DNA from: Nocardioides ganghwensis | GTDB taxonomy: Bacteria; Actinomycetota; Actinomycetes; Propionibacteriales; Nocardioidaceae | Direction of reading: 5' to 3' | Assembly (NCBI RefSeq): GCF_014779655.1 | Contig: NZ_JACXYX010000003.1 | Coordinates: 267,303-331,302 of the forward strand | Length of the DNA: 64,000 bases | In this document: in pieces, positions 36,621 through 46,034 of the stretch | Layout of the letters: every line of letters begins with the position of its first letter | Position numbering within the stretch: position 1 is the stretch's first letter | Program-made: the position numbers and the translations under genes | The notes under the pieces: generated by a model | What the model was told of the DNA's origin: nothing | What the model saw: only the letters and a program-made list of their open reading frames with translations | The model's database searches: none

Positions 36621-37421
36621 ATGACGACCGACTCCCTCCTGGCGGCCTACGACGACCAGCTGCGCACCGATGCCGAGATGGCCCGCGCCCTCGACGTGCA
36701 GCGCGCGGGGCCGGTGCTGTGGGGCGTCTTCGACCACGGCGGCTTCGTGTCCTACCGCGACCTCGGCGGCCTGTCCGGGGCGGCGCTCGACGAGCTGGTC
36801 GAGCGTACGGTCGCGCACTACCGCGACGACACCGACGTCGCGTCCTTCGAGTGGAAGTCACGCGGGCACGACGAGCCGGCCGACCTCGGTGAGCGCCTCG
36901 TCGCGCACGGGCTCGTCGCCGAGCCGGCCGAGACGGTGATGGTCGGGGAGGCGTCGTTGCTCGCCGTCGACGTGCCCCTCGCGGACACGCCGGAGGGCCC
37001 CGTCGTCGTACGCCGCATCGAGCCCGGGCCTGACGCAGTGCCCGACCTGACCCGCATGCTCGAGGCGCAGGAATCGGTCTTCGGCGGCGGCCGCGGCCCG
37101 TCGGTGGGCTCGGCGCTGCGCGAGCTCACGAGCGGGGCGTCGGAGTTCTGGATCGCCGAGGTCGGCGACCGCGTGGTGTGCGGCGGCCGGCTCACCCCGG
37201 TCGAGGGCACCGACTTCGCGGGCATCTGGGGCGGCTCGACGCTGCCGGAGTTCCGCGGCCGCGGGATCTACCGAGCGCTCGTCGCCGCCCGCGCCCGCTC
37301 CGCCGTCGCCCGCGGCATCCGGCTGATCCACTCCGACTGCACCGACATGTCGCGCCCGATCCTCGAGCGGTCGGGCCTGCGCGCGATCACGACGACGACG
37401 CCGTACGTCTGGACCCGCTGA
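36621..37421 (+). CDS. GNAT-family N-acetyltransferase
   Basis: The 266-residue protein has a C-terminal GNAT domain: FWIAEVGDRVVCGGRLTPV, then GGSTLPEFRGRGIYRALVAA, which is the acetyl-CoA pyrophosphate loop (R/Q-x-x-G-x-G/A form RGRGIY), and HSDCTDMSRPILERSGLRAI. The N-terminal 120 residues are a separate helical/beta part. The acceptor substrate is unknown. It is divergent from the SGNH hydrolase, with 84 bp between the starts, and probably leaderless. Confidence 0.82.
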   Translation: MTTDSLLAAYDDQLRTDAEMARALDVQRAGPVLWGVFDHGGFVSYRDLGGLSGAALDELVERTVAHYRDDTDVASFEWKSRGHDEPADLGERLVAHGLVAEPAETVMVGEASLLAVDVPLADTPEGPVVVRRIEPGPDAVPDLTRMLEAQESVFGGGRGPSVGSALRELTSGASEFWIAEVGDRVVCGGRLTPVEGTDFAGIWGGSTLPEFRGRGIYRALVAARARSAVARGIRLIHSDCTDMSRPILERSGLRAITTTTPYVWTR

Positions 37422-37514
37422 GCGTCCCGCCCGCCGCCGCTGCGTCATCCGCATGACGACGTATGGGTGCGGGTTCGTATGACGCTGGGGTCGCGGGCCG
37501 CGCCCCTCGCAGAG

Positions 37515-37532
37515 TCCCCGCCCGAGCGGGGA
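37515..37532. terminator. Short GC hairpin between convergent genes
   Basis: TCCCCGC pairs with GCGGGGA around CCGA, between the stops of the GNAT gene and the Dabb gene. No T-run is present. The rest of the 197-bp gap holds repeated CGTCAT/ATGACG words (37442-37484) of unknown meaning. Confidence 0.45.
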
Positions 37533-37618
37533 GTCCGTCACTCCGAGGCCTGTACAACCCCCTCCAGGTGTCGGACTACCCCACCAAGTCCCGCCCCACC
37601 CCGTCCCGCCGCCACGCC

Positions 37619-37909
37619 TCAGAGCGGGACGTAGTCGATCTCCAGGAAGTCCGCGACCTCCGGCACCCACCGGTCGGCGACGAACGCCGTGTGGACCGGG
37701 TGGGTGTTGTAACCGTCGTACGCCGCCTGGTCGGCGAACTCCATCGAGAAGCCGAAGGTGAAGTCGTTCTTCGCGCTGGTCTGGCGCAGCTGCTCGTACG
37801 CCTCCATGCCGGGGATGTCGGCCAGCGCGCGGGCCGCGGCGAGGAAGTCGGCCTCCTCGGCGGAGCCGGGTGCGTGGCGGAGGCGGAAGGCGACGGTGTG
37901 CCGGATCAT
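37619..37909 (-). CDS. Dabb-family stress-response protein
   Basis: The 96-residue protein starts MIRHTVAFRLRHAPGSAEEA and continues with FTFGFSMEFADQAAYDGYNTHPVH, the standard Dabb (dimeric alpha/beta barrel) pattern. Family members are small dimers, often stress-induced, with no single known reaction. ATG is 7 bases after a TAGCCT box. It is divergent from the dnaK operon, 198 bp away. Confidence 0.88.
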   Translation of the reverse strand: MIRHTVAFRLRHAPGSAEEADFLAAARALADIPGMEAYEQLRQTSAKNDFTFGFSMEFADQAAYDGYNTHPVHTAFVADRWVPEVADFLEIDYVPL

Positions 37910-37916
37910 GCCCCCA

Positions 37917-37922
37917 AGGCTA
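37917..37922 (-). promoter_or_regulatory. -10 box TAGCCT, leaderless start
   Basis: TAGCCT on the minus strand ends 7 bases before the ATG of the Dabb gene. Confidence 0.45.
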
Positions 37923-38001
37923 GGGCGATCCAGGTCACAGGCAGTTCCTGTCCGGATCGGGGAACATCGGCGGCTGACCTGCGTTGTACCTCATGAACAG
38001 A

Positions 38002-38022
38002 CTTGAGTGAGATCGACTCAAC
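38002..38022 (+). promoter_or_regulatory. HAIR element, HspR operator of the dnaK operon
   Basis: CTTGAGT-N7-ACTCAAC matches the HspR-associated inverted repeat (CTTGAGT-N7-ACTCAAG) at 13 of 14 arm positions. It lies 86 bp upstream of dnaK, and hspR is the fourth gene of the same operon, so the operon should repress itself through HspR with DnaK as co-repressor, as known in Streptomyces and mycobacteria. Confidence 0.9.
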
Positions 38023-38107
38023 TGTTTTGCCTCCTCCGTCGACGCGCGGCAGGATGGCAGCAGACTCACGTCATCCAGGCAACACCCACAGCAGGAGGTA
38101 ACACACC

Positions 38108-39972
<1,865 letters not shown>

Positions 39973-39976
<4 letters not shown>

Positions 39977-40647
39977 CCGAGCCCGGCAGCGGATCCTTCG
40001 GTGACGCGGCCGGCGAGATGGCCGACGAGACCGAGGTCGAGTTTCCCCAGGAGGGCGCCTCAGCCTCGGCCGGCCAGCCCGACCCGCAGGCTGGGCACGA
40101 CGCCGAGCACCACGCGGACCCCCACGCCGAGGAGATCAGCGGCGTGGACAACTGGCTGGAGGAGGGCGGACCGCTCGAGCCGCAGGACGTCGTCGAGACG
40201 GAGGGCGACGTCGCTCCGTCGGCCGAGGTCCAGCTCGCCGAGCGCACCGCCGACCTGCAGCGCCTGCAGGCCGAGTACGCCAACTACCGCAAGCGTGTCG
40301 ACCGCGACCGCCAGCTGATCGCCGAGAACGCGACCTACCGCGTCCTCGCCCCGATCATCGAGGTGCTCGACACTATCGACCGGGCCCGCGAGCACGGTGA
40401 CGTCGACGGAGGCTTCAAGGCCGTCGCCGACCAGCTCGAGGGCGTCGTCGCCAACCTCGGCCTGACCCGCTTCGGCCAGCCCGGCGACGAGTTCGACCCC
40501 AACCTCCACGAGGCGCTCAGCCACCTGGGCACCGACCCGGAGGTCAGCGTGGTGACGTGCAAGCACATCGCCAAGGCCGGCTACAAGATCGGCGACCGGG
40601 TCGTGCGAGCCGCCCAGGTGCTGGTGGTCGACCCTGTCGACGCCTGA
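39973..40647 (+). CDS. grpE: Nucleotide exchange factor GrpE
   Basis: The 224-residue protein has an acidic, disordered N-terminus (residues 1-90), a coiled-coil helix containing [20 protein letters not shown], and the C-terminal beta domain with [14 protein letters not shown] and [18 protein letters not shown]. It drives ADP release from DnaK. The GTG start overlaps the dnaK stop by 4 bp. Confidence 0.96.
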
Positions 40648-40692
40648 GACCCGACCACTCGATGACTGAGCCGATGGAGAGGAGGTTCACCC

Positions 40693-41877
40693 GTGGCTGA
40701 CAACGAGACCTTCCGGAACGACTGGGCGACCAAGGACTTCTACCAGGTCCTCGGCGTCACGAAGGACGCCAGCGCGGCCGACATCAAGAAGGCCTACCGC
40801 AAGCTGGCCCGGGAGAACCACCCCGACTCCAACCCCGGTGACGACGCCAAGCACGAGAAGTTCAAGGCGGTCGCCGAGGCGTACGACGTGGTCGGCGACG
40901 AGGCCAAGCGCGCCAAGTACGACGAGTTCCGCTCGCTGCAGGCGCGCGGCGGCTTCGGCCCCGGCATGGGCGGCGGCATGGGTGGCACGGGCGGCTTCGG
41001 CGGCGGCGGGTTCAACCTCGACGACCTGCTGCGCGACCGCGGTGGCGCCGGCGGGGGGATCGGCGACATGTTCGGCGACCTCTTCGGCGGCACCCAGCGC
41101 ACCCGTACGCACCAGCCGCGCCCGCGTCGCGGCGCCGACGTGGAGAGCACGGCCACCATCGGCTTCACCGACGCCCTCGACGGGGTGACGGTGTCGCTGC
41201 GGCTGACCTCCGACACGGCGTGCGCGACGTGCCAGGGCACGGGCGGCAAGCCCGGCACCCGGCCGCACATCTGCCCGGAGTGCGAGGGTGCGGGCTTCGT
41301 GGTGGCCGGCACGGGCGGCGCGTTCTCGATCAACGAGACCTGCCCCGCCTGCGGTGGTCGGCAGCTCGTGTACGACGAGGCGTGCCCGACGTGCCACGGC
41401 TCCGGCCGCGGCACGTCGGCGCGCTCGATCCAGGCCCGCATCCCGGCCGGGGTCAAGGACGGCGCGCGGATCCGGCTCAAGGGCAAGGGAGCGCCCGGTG
41501 AGAACGGCGGCCCGGCCGGCGACCTGTTCGTCAAGGTCAAGGTCACCCCGCACCGGGTCTTCGGCCGCAAGGACGACAACCTCACCATCGAGGTGCCGGT
41601 GTCGTTCGACGAGGCGGCCCTCGGCGCCGAGATCAAGATCCCGACCCTCGGTGGTGCGCCGGTGACGCTCAAGCTGCCCCCGGGGACGCCCAACGGGCGT
41701 ACCTTCCGGGTGCGCGGCAAGGGCGCCACCAAGCGCGACGGGTCCAAGGGCGACCTGCTCGCGACCGTCGAGGTCCAGGTGCCGGCATCGCTCGACCCGA
41801 CCGCGCGCGAGGCCCTGGAGGCCTACCGCGCGGCGACCGCCGGCAAGCCGCTGCGCGCAGGACTGTTCGAGGCATGA
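40693..41877 (+). CDS. dnaJ: Chaperone DnaJ
   Basis: The 394-residue protein has a J domain with HPD at residues 43-45, a Gly/Phe-rich linker (GPGMGGGMGGTGGFGGGG), and a four-repeat zinc region: CATCQGTGGKPG, CPECEGAGF, CPACGGRQ and CPTCHGSGRG from about residue 177. The third repeat deviates from the CxxCxGxG form. The C-terminal peptide-binding domains follow. GAGGAGG lies 8 bases before the GTG. It presents unfolded proteins to DnaK. Confidence 0.96.
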   Translation: MADNETFRNDWATKDFYQVLGVTKDASAADIKKAYRKLARENHPDSNPGDDAKHEKFKAVAEAYDVVGDEAKRAKYDEFRSLQARGGFGPGMGGGMGGTGGFGGGGFNLDDLLRDRGGAGGGIGDMFGDLFGGTQRTRTHQPRPRRGADVESTATIGFTDALDGVTVSLRLTSDTACATCQGTGGKPGTRPHICPECEGAGFVVAGTGGAFSINETCPACGGRQLVYDEACPTCHGSGRGTSARSIQARIPAGVKDGARIRLKGKGAPGENGGPAGDLFVKVKVTPHRVFGRKDDNLTIEVPVSFDEAALGAEIKIPTLGGAPVTLKLPPGTPNGRTFRVRGKGATKRDGSKGDLLATVEVQVPASLDPTAREALEAYRAATAGKPLRAGLFEA

Positions 41878-42290
41878 GCTCCTTCGGTGCGCCCAACCCG
41901 GACGCCGCCGTCTACGTCATCAGCGTGGCGGCGGAGCTGACCGGGCTGCACCCCCAGACGCTGCGTGCCTACGAGCGGATGGGGCTGATCCAGCCCGGCC
42001 GCACCGGGGGCGGCGGCCGTCGCTACTCCCACCGCGACCTCGAGCGGCTGCGCCAGATCGCCGACCTCACCAGCGCCGGCATCGGCATCGAGGGCGTGCG
42101 CCGCATCATGGAGCTCGAGCTCCAGGTCGACGCCCTGCGCGCCCGCAACGAGGAGCTCGTCGCCGAGCTCGAGGCCGTACGCCGCGGGCTGGCCGCGCGG
42201 GCGGCCGCCGCCCAGGCCGCGCCCAACAAGCTGCCCGTGCTCCACCGGGGTCCCGGGCAGTCCGTCGTGGTGTGGCGGCGCGGGAGCTGA
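41874..42290 (+). CDS. hspR: Heat-shock repressor HspR (MerR family)
   Basis: The 138-residue protein has a MerR-type winged helix: VYVISVAAELTGLHPQTLRA followed by YERMGLIQPGRTGGGGRRYS, then a coiled-coil helix (LELQVDALRARNEELVAELE). Position as fourth gene after dnaK-grpE-dnaJ and the HAIR element upstream of dnaK make the identification firm. Its start overlaps the dnaJ stop by ATGA. The C-terminal tail is short and variable. Confidence 0.95.
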   Translation: MSSFGAPNPDAAVYVISVAAELTGLHPQTLRAYERMGLIQPGRTGGGGRRYSHRDLERLRQIADLTSAGIGIEGVRRIMELELQVDALRARNEELVAELEAVRRGLAARAAAAQAAPNKLPVLHRGPGQSVVVWRRGS

Positions 42291-42330
42291 CGTGCCGCGC
42301 TCGCCGAGTGGGGGTGTCGGTGCCGCCGCG

Positions 42331-42336
42331 TAGGCT
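42331..42336 (+). promoter_or_regulatory. -10 box TAGGCT ahead of a short leader ORF
   Basis: TAGGCT ends 7 bases before a GTG at 42344. From that GTG a four-codon frame (V-S-E-R-stop) runs into the ATGA that starts the 80-aa gene at 42355. Confidence 0.4.
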
Positions 42337-42354
42337 CGGGCGCGTGAGTGAGCG

Positions 42355-42597
42355 ATGAGCAAGATGGACAACCTGCGGGCGATGCGCGAGGCGAAGTACG
42401 CCGCCGCCCAGAAGCGAGCGGCCGACGCGCCCGCCCGACCCCAGGCCCCGGTGGCCCCCGTGGCGCCACCAGCCCCCAAGCGGGTCGAGGAGCGGGCCGC
42501 CGATGCGGCCGGCGACCTGTGCGGCCACCGCAACATGAGCGGTCGCACCTGCACCCGCGAGCGCGGCCACGCGGCCAAGAGCCACCGCTACTCCTGA
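42355..42597 (+). CDS. Conserved small protein with Cys/His C-terminus
   Basis: The 80-residue protein has a basic helical N-terminus (MSKMDNLRAMREAKYAAAQK), an Ala/Pro linker, and a C-terminal segment LCGHRNMSGRTCTRERGHAA with Cys and His residues that could hold one zinc ion (C-x-H...C...H, then a final His). It resembles small uncharacterised actinobacterial proteins. It lies 64 bp after hspR, with its own -10 box, so it need not be heat-regulated. Confidence 0.68.
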   Translation: MSKMDNLRAMREAKYAAAQKRAADAPARPQAPVAPVAPPAPKRVEERAADAAGDLCGHRNMSGRTCTRERGHAAKSHRYS

Positions 42598-42662
42598 GCC
42601 GCTCCTGGGTGAAGGTCTTCACTCACCGGTTCGCGGGGTCGTGAGCGTGGGCTGCGGCAGCG

Positions 42663-43427
42663 CTAGGCCTGGAGTGCCTCCGCCGGCACGCCCGTCGGGT
42701 ACGGCGCCGGCTCCCCGCGGAGCTCGGCCACCTGCGCGACCAGCGCGGCCATGACCTCGTCCGCCACCCGGCGTACGGTCGCCTCGTCGACGGGCTGCCC
42801 CGCAGTCACGCCCGCGAGGCGGCGTACGTCGATGGGCTCGCCCACCGCGACCGCCACCCGCGGCCGCAGCAGCGTGTTGCGCAGCAGGCGGGTGACGATG
42901 CCCGTCGTGCCGACCACCTGCTGGGCACCCACGAGGGCGACCGGGACGACCGGCGCGCCCGTGCGCAACGCGAGGCGTACGGCTCCGGTCTTCGAGCGCT
43001 CGGGCCAGTGCTGGGGGTCGCGGGTGATGCGGCCCTCGGGGAACAGCCCGACGGCCTCGCCCGCGTCGAGCGCGGTGGCCGCCGCGTCGAGGGAGCCGGC
43101 GGCGGCGGAGGTGCCGCGCTGCACGGGGATGAAGCCGAGCCGGCGGACGAACGGACCGACCAGGCCGGAACGGAAGACGCCGCCGGTCGCCATCAGCCGC
43201 AGTGAGCGGCCCAGTCTGCGACCGACGAGGGCGAGCAGGATGCCGTCGGCGAAGCTGGTGTGGTTGGCGACGACGATGACCGGGCCGTCGGGCAGCTGTG
43301 CGCGGGGGACGGAGCGGCGGGTGAGCTCGACGCGGCTGACGGTCGAGACGATCGCGCCGAGGAGGCTGGCGGCGACGGCGTAGAGGAGGGCGGCCCGGAG
43401 ACCGGGGCGCTGCCACGAGGTGTCCAT
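42663..43427 (-). CDS. PlsC-type lysophospholipid acyltransferase
   Basis: The 254-residue protein has a hydrophobic N-terminus, the acyltransferase block I VIVVANHTSFADGILLALV (NHTSFAD, residues 55-61), block II around GFIPVQRG, block III LFPEGRITRD, and block IV APVVPVALVG. It should acylate lysophosphatidate or a related lipid at the membrane. The ATG at 43427 was chosen because the extra 16 codons upstream lie in the 12-bp repeat region. It is divergent from the UnbV-like gene. Confidence 0.87.
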   Translation of the reverse strand: MDTSWQRPGLRAALLYAVAASLLGAIVSTVSRVELTRRSVPRAQLPDGPVIVVANHTSFADGILLALVGRRLGRSLRLMATGGVFRSGLVGPFVRRLGFIPVQRGTSAAAGSLDAAATALDAGEAVGLFPEGRITRDPQHWPERSKTGAVRLALRTGAPVVPVALVGAQQVVGTTGIVTRLLRNTLLRPRVAVAVGEPIDVRRLAGVTAGQPVDEATVRRVADEVMAALVAQVAELRGEPAPYPTGVPAEALQA

Positions 43428-43468
43428 GCACCGAGTCTCGGGGATGCCGGGGTTGCCCCGCCCCCGTA

Positions 43469-43536
43469 TCGGCACTCAGATCGGCAGTCGGATCCGTGCT
43501 CGGATCGGCACTCGGATCGGCACTCGGATCGGCACT
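43469..43536. repeat. 12-bp tandem repeat (consensus GGCACTCGGATC)
   Basis: About 5-6 units, three of them near-perfect, lie at 43469-43536 between the divergent acyltransferase and UnbV-like genes. In the plus reading frame it would encode repeats of LGSA. Confidence 0.85.
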
Positions 43537-43567
43537 GGGATCCGCCCGCTGTGCGAGGATCGGCGAG

Positions 43568-45433
43568 GTGGGGAGCAGCCCGGATCCAGCCGCGCGGTCC
43601 CGCACGGTCGCGCTGGTGCTGGTCGTCCTGCTCGTCGGCGTGCTCGTCGCGGTGCGGGTGTTCTCCGACGGCGAGGCGCAGGCGCCCGTCGCCACCCCGG
43701 CCGGCGAGGAGCCGGGCGACGCCGGCGCGCCCGCCGGCCGTCCGGTCGTACGACCCGTCGAGCCCGACCCGACCCCGGTGCCCGAGGAGGCCCTGGCCGG
43801 CATCCGCTTCGAGGACGTGACCGAGCAGGCGGGGCTCACGGGCAGGGGACCCGACACGCCCGAGCCGACCGCCGCCGACATGGACGCCGGCGCCGCCGTG
43901 GCCGACATCGACGACGACGGCGACCTCGACCTGCTGCTCACCTCGTCGGGCCGGGCCAGCGGCCTGCACCGCAACGACGACGGCGTCTTCACCGACATCA
44001 CCGACGCGGCCGGCCTCCCGTCGCTCGTCGGCGTGACGTCCGCGGCCTTCGCCGACGTCGACGCCGACGGCCACCTCGACCTCTTCCTCGGTGGGCCCGG
44101 AGGAGAGCTCGGGCGGCTGTTCCTCGGCGACGCGTCCGGCCGGTTCCGCGACCGGACCGGCGCCTGGCGGGTCACCGCGCCCGGGACCGGCCAGCGCGCG
44201 ATCCGGGGCGTGGACTTCGGCGACGTCGACCGCGACGGCGACCTCGACCTCGTGGTCACCGACTGGAACCTCGGCTCCTTCGTCGCGGTCGAGGCCGCCC
44301 GTGGTGACGCGTCCGACCGGTTCACGGGGCAGTGCCAGTACGCCGCGACCGTACGCCGGCTGCACGCCGCCGGGACGCTGGAGGTGACCGGGGCGACCCG
44401 TGCCTTCCGCAACGACGGCGACCGCTTCACCGACGCGACGCAGGCGTGGGGCCTGGCCGACCTCGGCATCGAGCGGCCGTTCACGCCGCAGCTCGTCGAC
44501 CTCGACGACGACGGCTGGATCGACCTCGCGGTCGCCGGCGACTCGTGCTCCTCCCGGCTCTACCGCAACGAGCGCGGCGCCGGGTTCGTCGACGTCACGG
44601 AGCAGGCCGGCGTCGGCACCGACGAGAACGGGATGGGCTCCGTCGTGCGCGACCTCGACGGCGACGGCCGGCCCGACTGGCTCGTCACCTCGATCGCCTA
44701 TCCCACGGCCGACGGCACCTGCCCGCCGGTCGGCCTCTTCGCCGGCTGCTCGGGCAACCGGGTCTACCTCAACCGGGGCCGGATGCGATTCGAGGAGGCA
44801 GGCGACGAGCTGGGCCTGCGCGACACCGGTTGGGGCTGGGGCGCCGTGGCGGCGGACTTCGCCAACGACGGCCGGCTCCAGGTCGCGGTCACCAACGGCC
44901 GCATCGGCAAGGCCGACCCGGACCCGACCTCGCAGGCCGAGGTCTACTACGCCGCCTTCGTCGACGACCCCACGTCGTTCTGGGTGCGCGCGGACGACGG
45001 GCCGTACGCCGAGGCCGCCGCGCAGGTCGGCATCGACGACGACCGTGTCTCCCACGCGCTGGTCGCCTTCGACCACGACCGCGACGGCCGCCTCGACCTG
45101 CTCGTGGCCCACGCCGGAGAGCCGCCGACGCTCTATCGCAACGTCACCCCGGCGCGGCGCTGGATCGGCATCCGGCTCCGCGACCCGTCCACGCCCGGCA
45201 ACGTGGCGGGGCTCGGCTCGCGGGTCGAGGTCACCTCCACCTCCGGCGTGACGACCACGCAGTGGCTGCACACGTCCGGGTCGTACGAGGCCCAGCACCC
45301 GGCCGAGCTGCACGTCGGGCTCGGCGACGCCGGGGTGGCCCGCATCCGGGTCTGGTGGCCGGGCGAGCGGACCCCGCAGGTGGTGACCGAGCCGAAGGCC
45401 GACCGGTTGATCACCGTCACCCGGGGCCGTTGA
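43568..45433 (+). CDS. UnbV-like secreted FG-GAP/ASPIC protein
   Basis: The 621-residue protein has an N-terminal membrane segment (TVALVLVVLLVGVLVAVRVF), then FG-GAP/VCBS-type repeats, each with a calcium-loop motif: DIDDDGDLD, DVDADGHLD, DVDRDGDLD, DLDDDGWID, DLDGDGRPD, DHDRDGRLD. The C-terminal 80 residues form an ASPIC/UnbV domain (WIGIRLRDPSTPGNVAGLGS, then ending in EPKADRLITVTRGR). The family name comes from enediyne clusters, where its role is unknown. The neighbouring gene on the other strand is UnbU-like. I chose GTG at 43568, just before the membrane segment. Confidence 0.85.
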   Translation: MGSSPDPAARSRTVALVLVVLLVGVLVAVRVFSDGEAQAPVATPAGEEPGDAGAPAGRPVVRPVEPDPTPVPEEALAGIRFEDVTEQAGLTGRGPDTPEPTAADMDAGAAVADIDDDGDLDLLLTSSGRASGLHRNDDGVFTDITDAAGLPSLVGVTSAAFADVDADGHLDLFLGGPGGELGRLFLGDASGRFRDRTGAWRVTAPGTGQRAIRGVDFGDVDRDGDLDLVVTDWNLGSFVAVEAARGDASDRFTGQCQYAATVRRLHAAGTLEVTGATRAFRNDGDRFTDATQAWGLADLGIERPFTPQLVDLDDDGWIDLAVAGDSCSSRLYRNERGAGFVDVTEQAGVGTDENGMGSVVRDLDGDGRPDWLVTSIAYPTADGTCPPVGLFAGCSGNRVYLNRGRMRFEEAGDELGLRDTGWGWGAVAADFANDGRLQVAVTNGRIGKADPDPTSQAEVYYAAFVDDPTSFWVRADDGPYAEAAAQVGIDDDRVSHALVAFDHDRDGRLDLLVAHAGEPPTLYRNVTPARRWIGIRLRDPSTPGNVAGLGSRVEVTSTSGVTTTQWLHTSGSYEAQHPAELHVGLGDAGVARIRVWWPGERTPQVVTEPKADRLITVTRGR

Positions 45434-45470
45434 TCGACTACTCTCCCCGCACCGGACCAAGGAGCGACCC

Positions 45471-46010
45471 ATGGCGCACATCGACCTCCCGACCAACTCC
45501 CCGGGCATCCGCGGGCTCTTCGAGTTCCGGCCCGAGACGGCGGCGCCGCTCGGCCAGCTCGCCGAGGTGCTGCTGCGCGGCGACAACACGCTCGAGCGCG
45601 GTGAGCGCGAGCTGATCGCGGCGTACGTGTCCTCGCTCAACGACTGCCACTTCTGCATGAGCTCGCACTCGGCGTTCGCGGCCCTGCAGCTGCCCGACGG
45701 CTGGGAGGTCGTCGACGGCGTGCTGCACGACCCCGCGTCGGCCCCGGTCAGCGACAAGCTGCGTGGCCTCCTCGCGATCGCCGGGGAGGTGCAGCGGTCG
45801 GGGCGCGCGGTGACGCCGGAGACGATCGCCGCCGCCCGCGAGGTCGGCGCCACCGACGTGGAGATCCACGACGCCGTGCTGATCGCGGCGGCGTTCTGCA
45901 TGTTCAACCGTTACGTCGACGGGCTCGGCACCTTCGCCCCGCCCGACCGGGCCGACTACGTCCCGATGGCCGAGCAGGTCGTGGCGCACGGCTACGTCAG
46001 GCCGCGCTGA
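45471..46010 (+). CDS. AhpD/carboxymuconolactone-decarboxylase-like protein
   Basis: The 179-residue protein has the AhpD-like active site CHFCMSSH (Cys59, Cys62, His66) in a helical context, preceded by ERGERELIAAYVSSLNDCHF. The family includes alkyl-hydroperoxidases and peroxidase-related enzymes using the Cys pair. AAGGAG lies 6 bases before the ATG. It lies 37 bp after the UnbV-like gene and may be in the same transcript. A short hairpin follows the stop. Confidence 0.86.
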   Translation: MAHIDLPTNSPGIRGLFEFRPETAAPLGQLAEVLLRGDNTLERGERELIAAYVSSLNDCHFCMSSHSAFAALQLPDGWEVVDGVLHDPASAPVSDKLRGLLAIAGEVQRSGRAVTPETIAAAREVGATDVEIHDAVLIAAAFCMFNRYVDGLGTFAPPDRADYVPMAEQVVAHGYVRPR

Positions 46011-46016
46011 ACCGAC

Positions 46017-46031
46017 CCGGCCTCGGGCCGG
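46017..46031. terminator. Short hairpin between convergent genes
   Basis: CCGGCC pairs with GGCCGG around TCG in the 24-bp gap between the AhpD-like gene and the UnbU-like gene. No T-run. Confidence 0.4.
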
Positions 46032-46034
46032 TGC

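Noticed and set aside
43496..43567. Upstream start for the UnbV-like protein giving LGSALGSALGSA repeats
   Set aside because: The 12-bp repeat encodes this by chance of period; the GTG at 43568 lies directly before the signal/membrane segment and is a better start.
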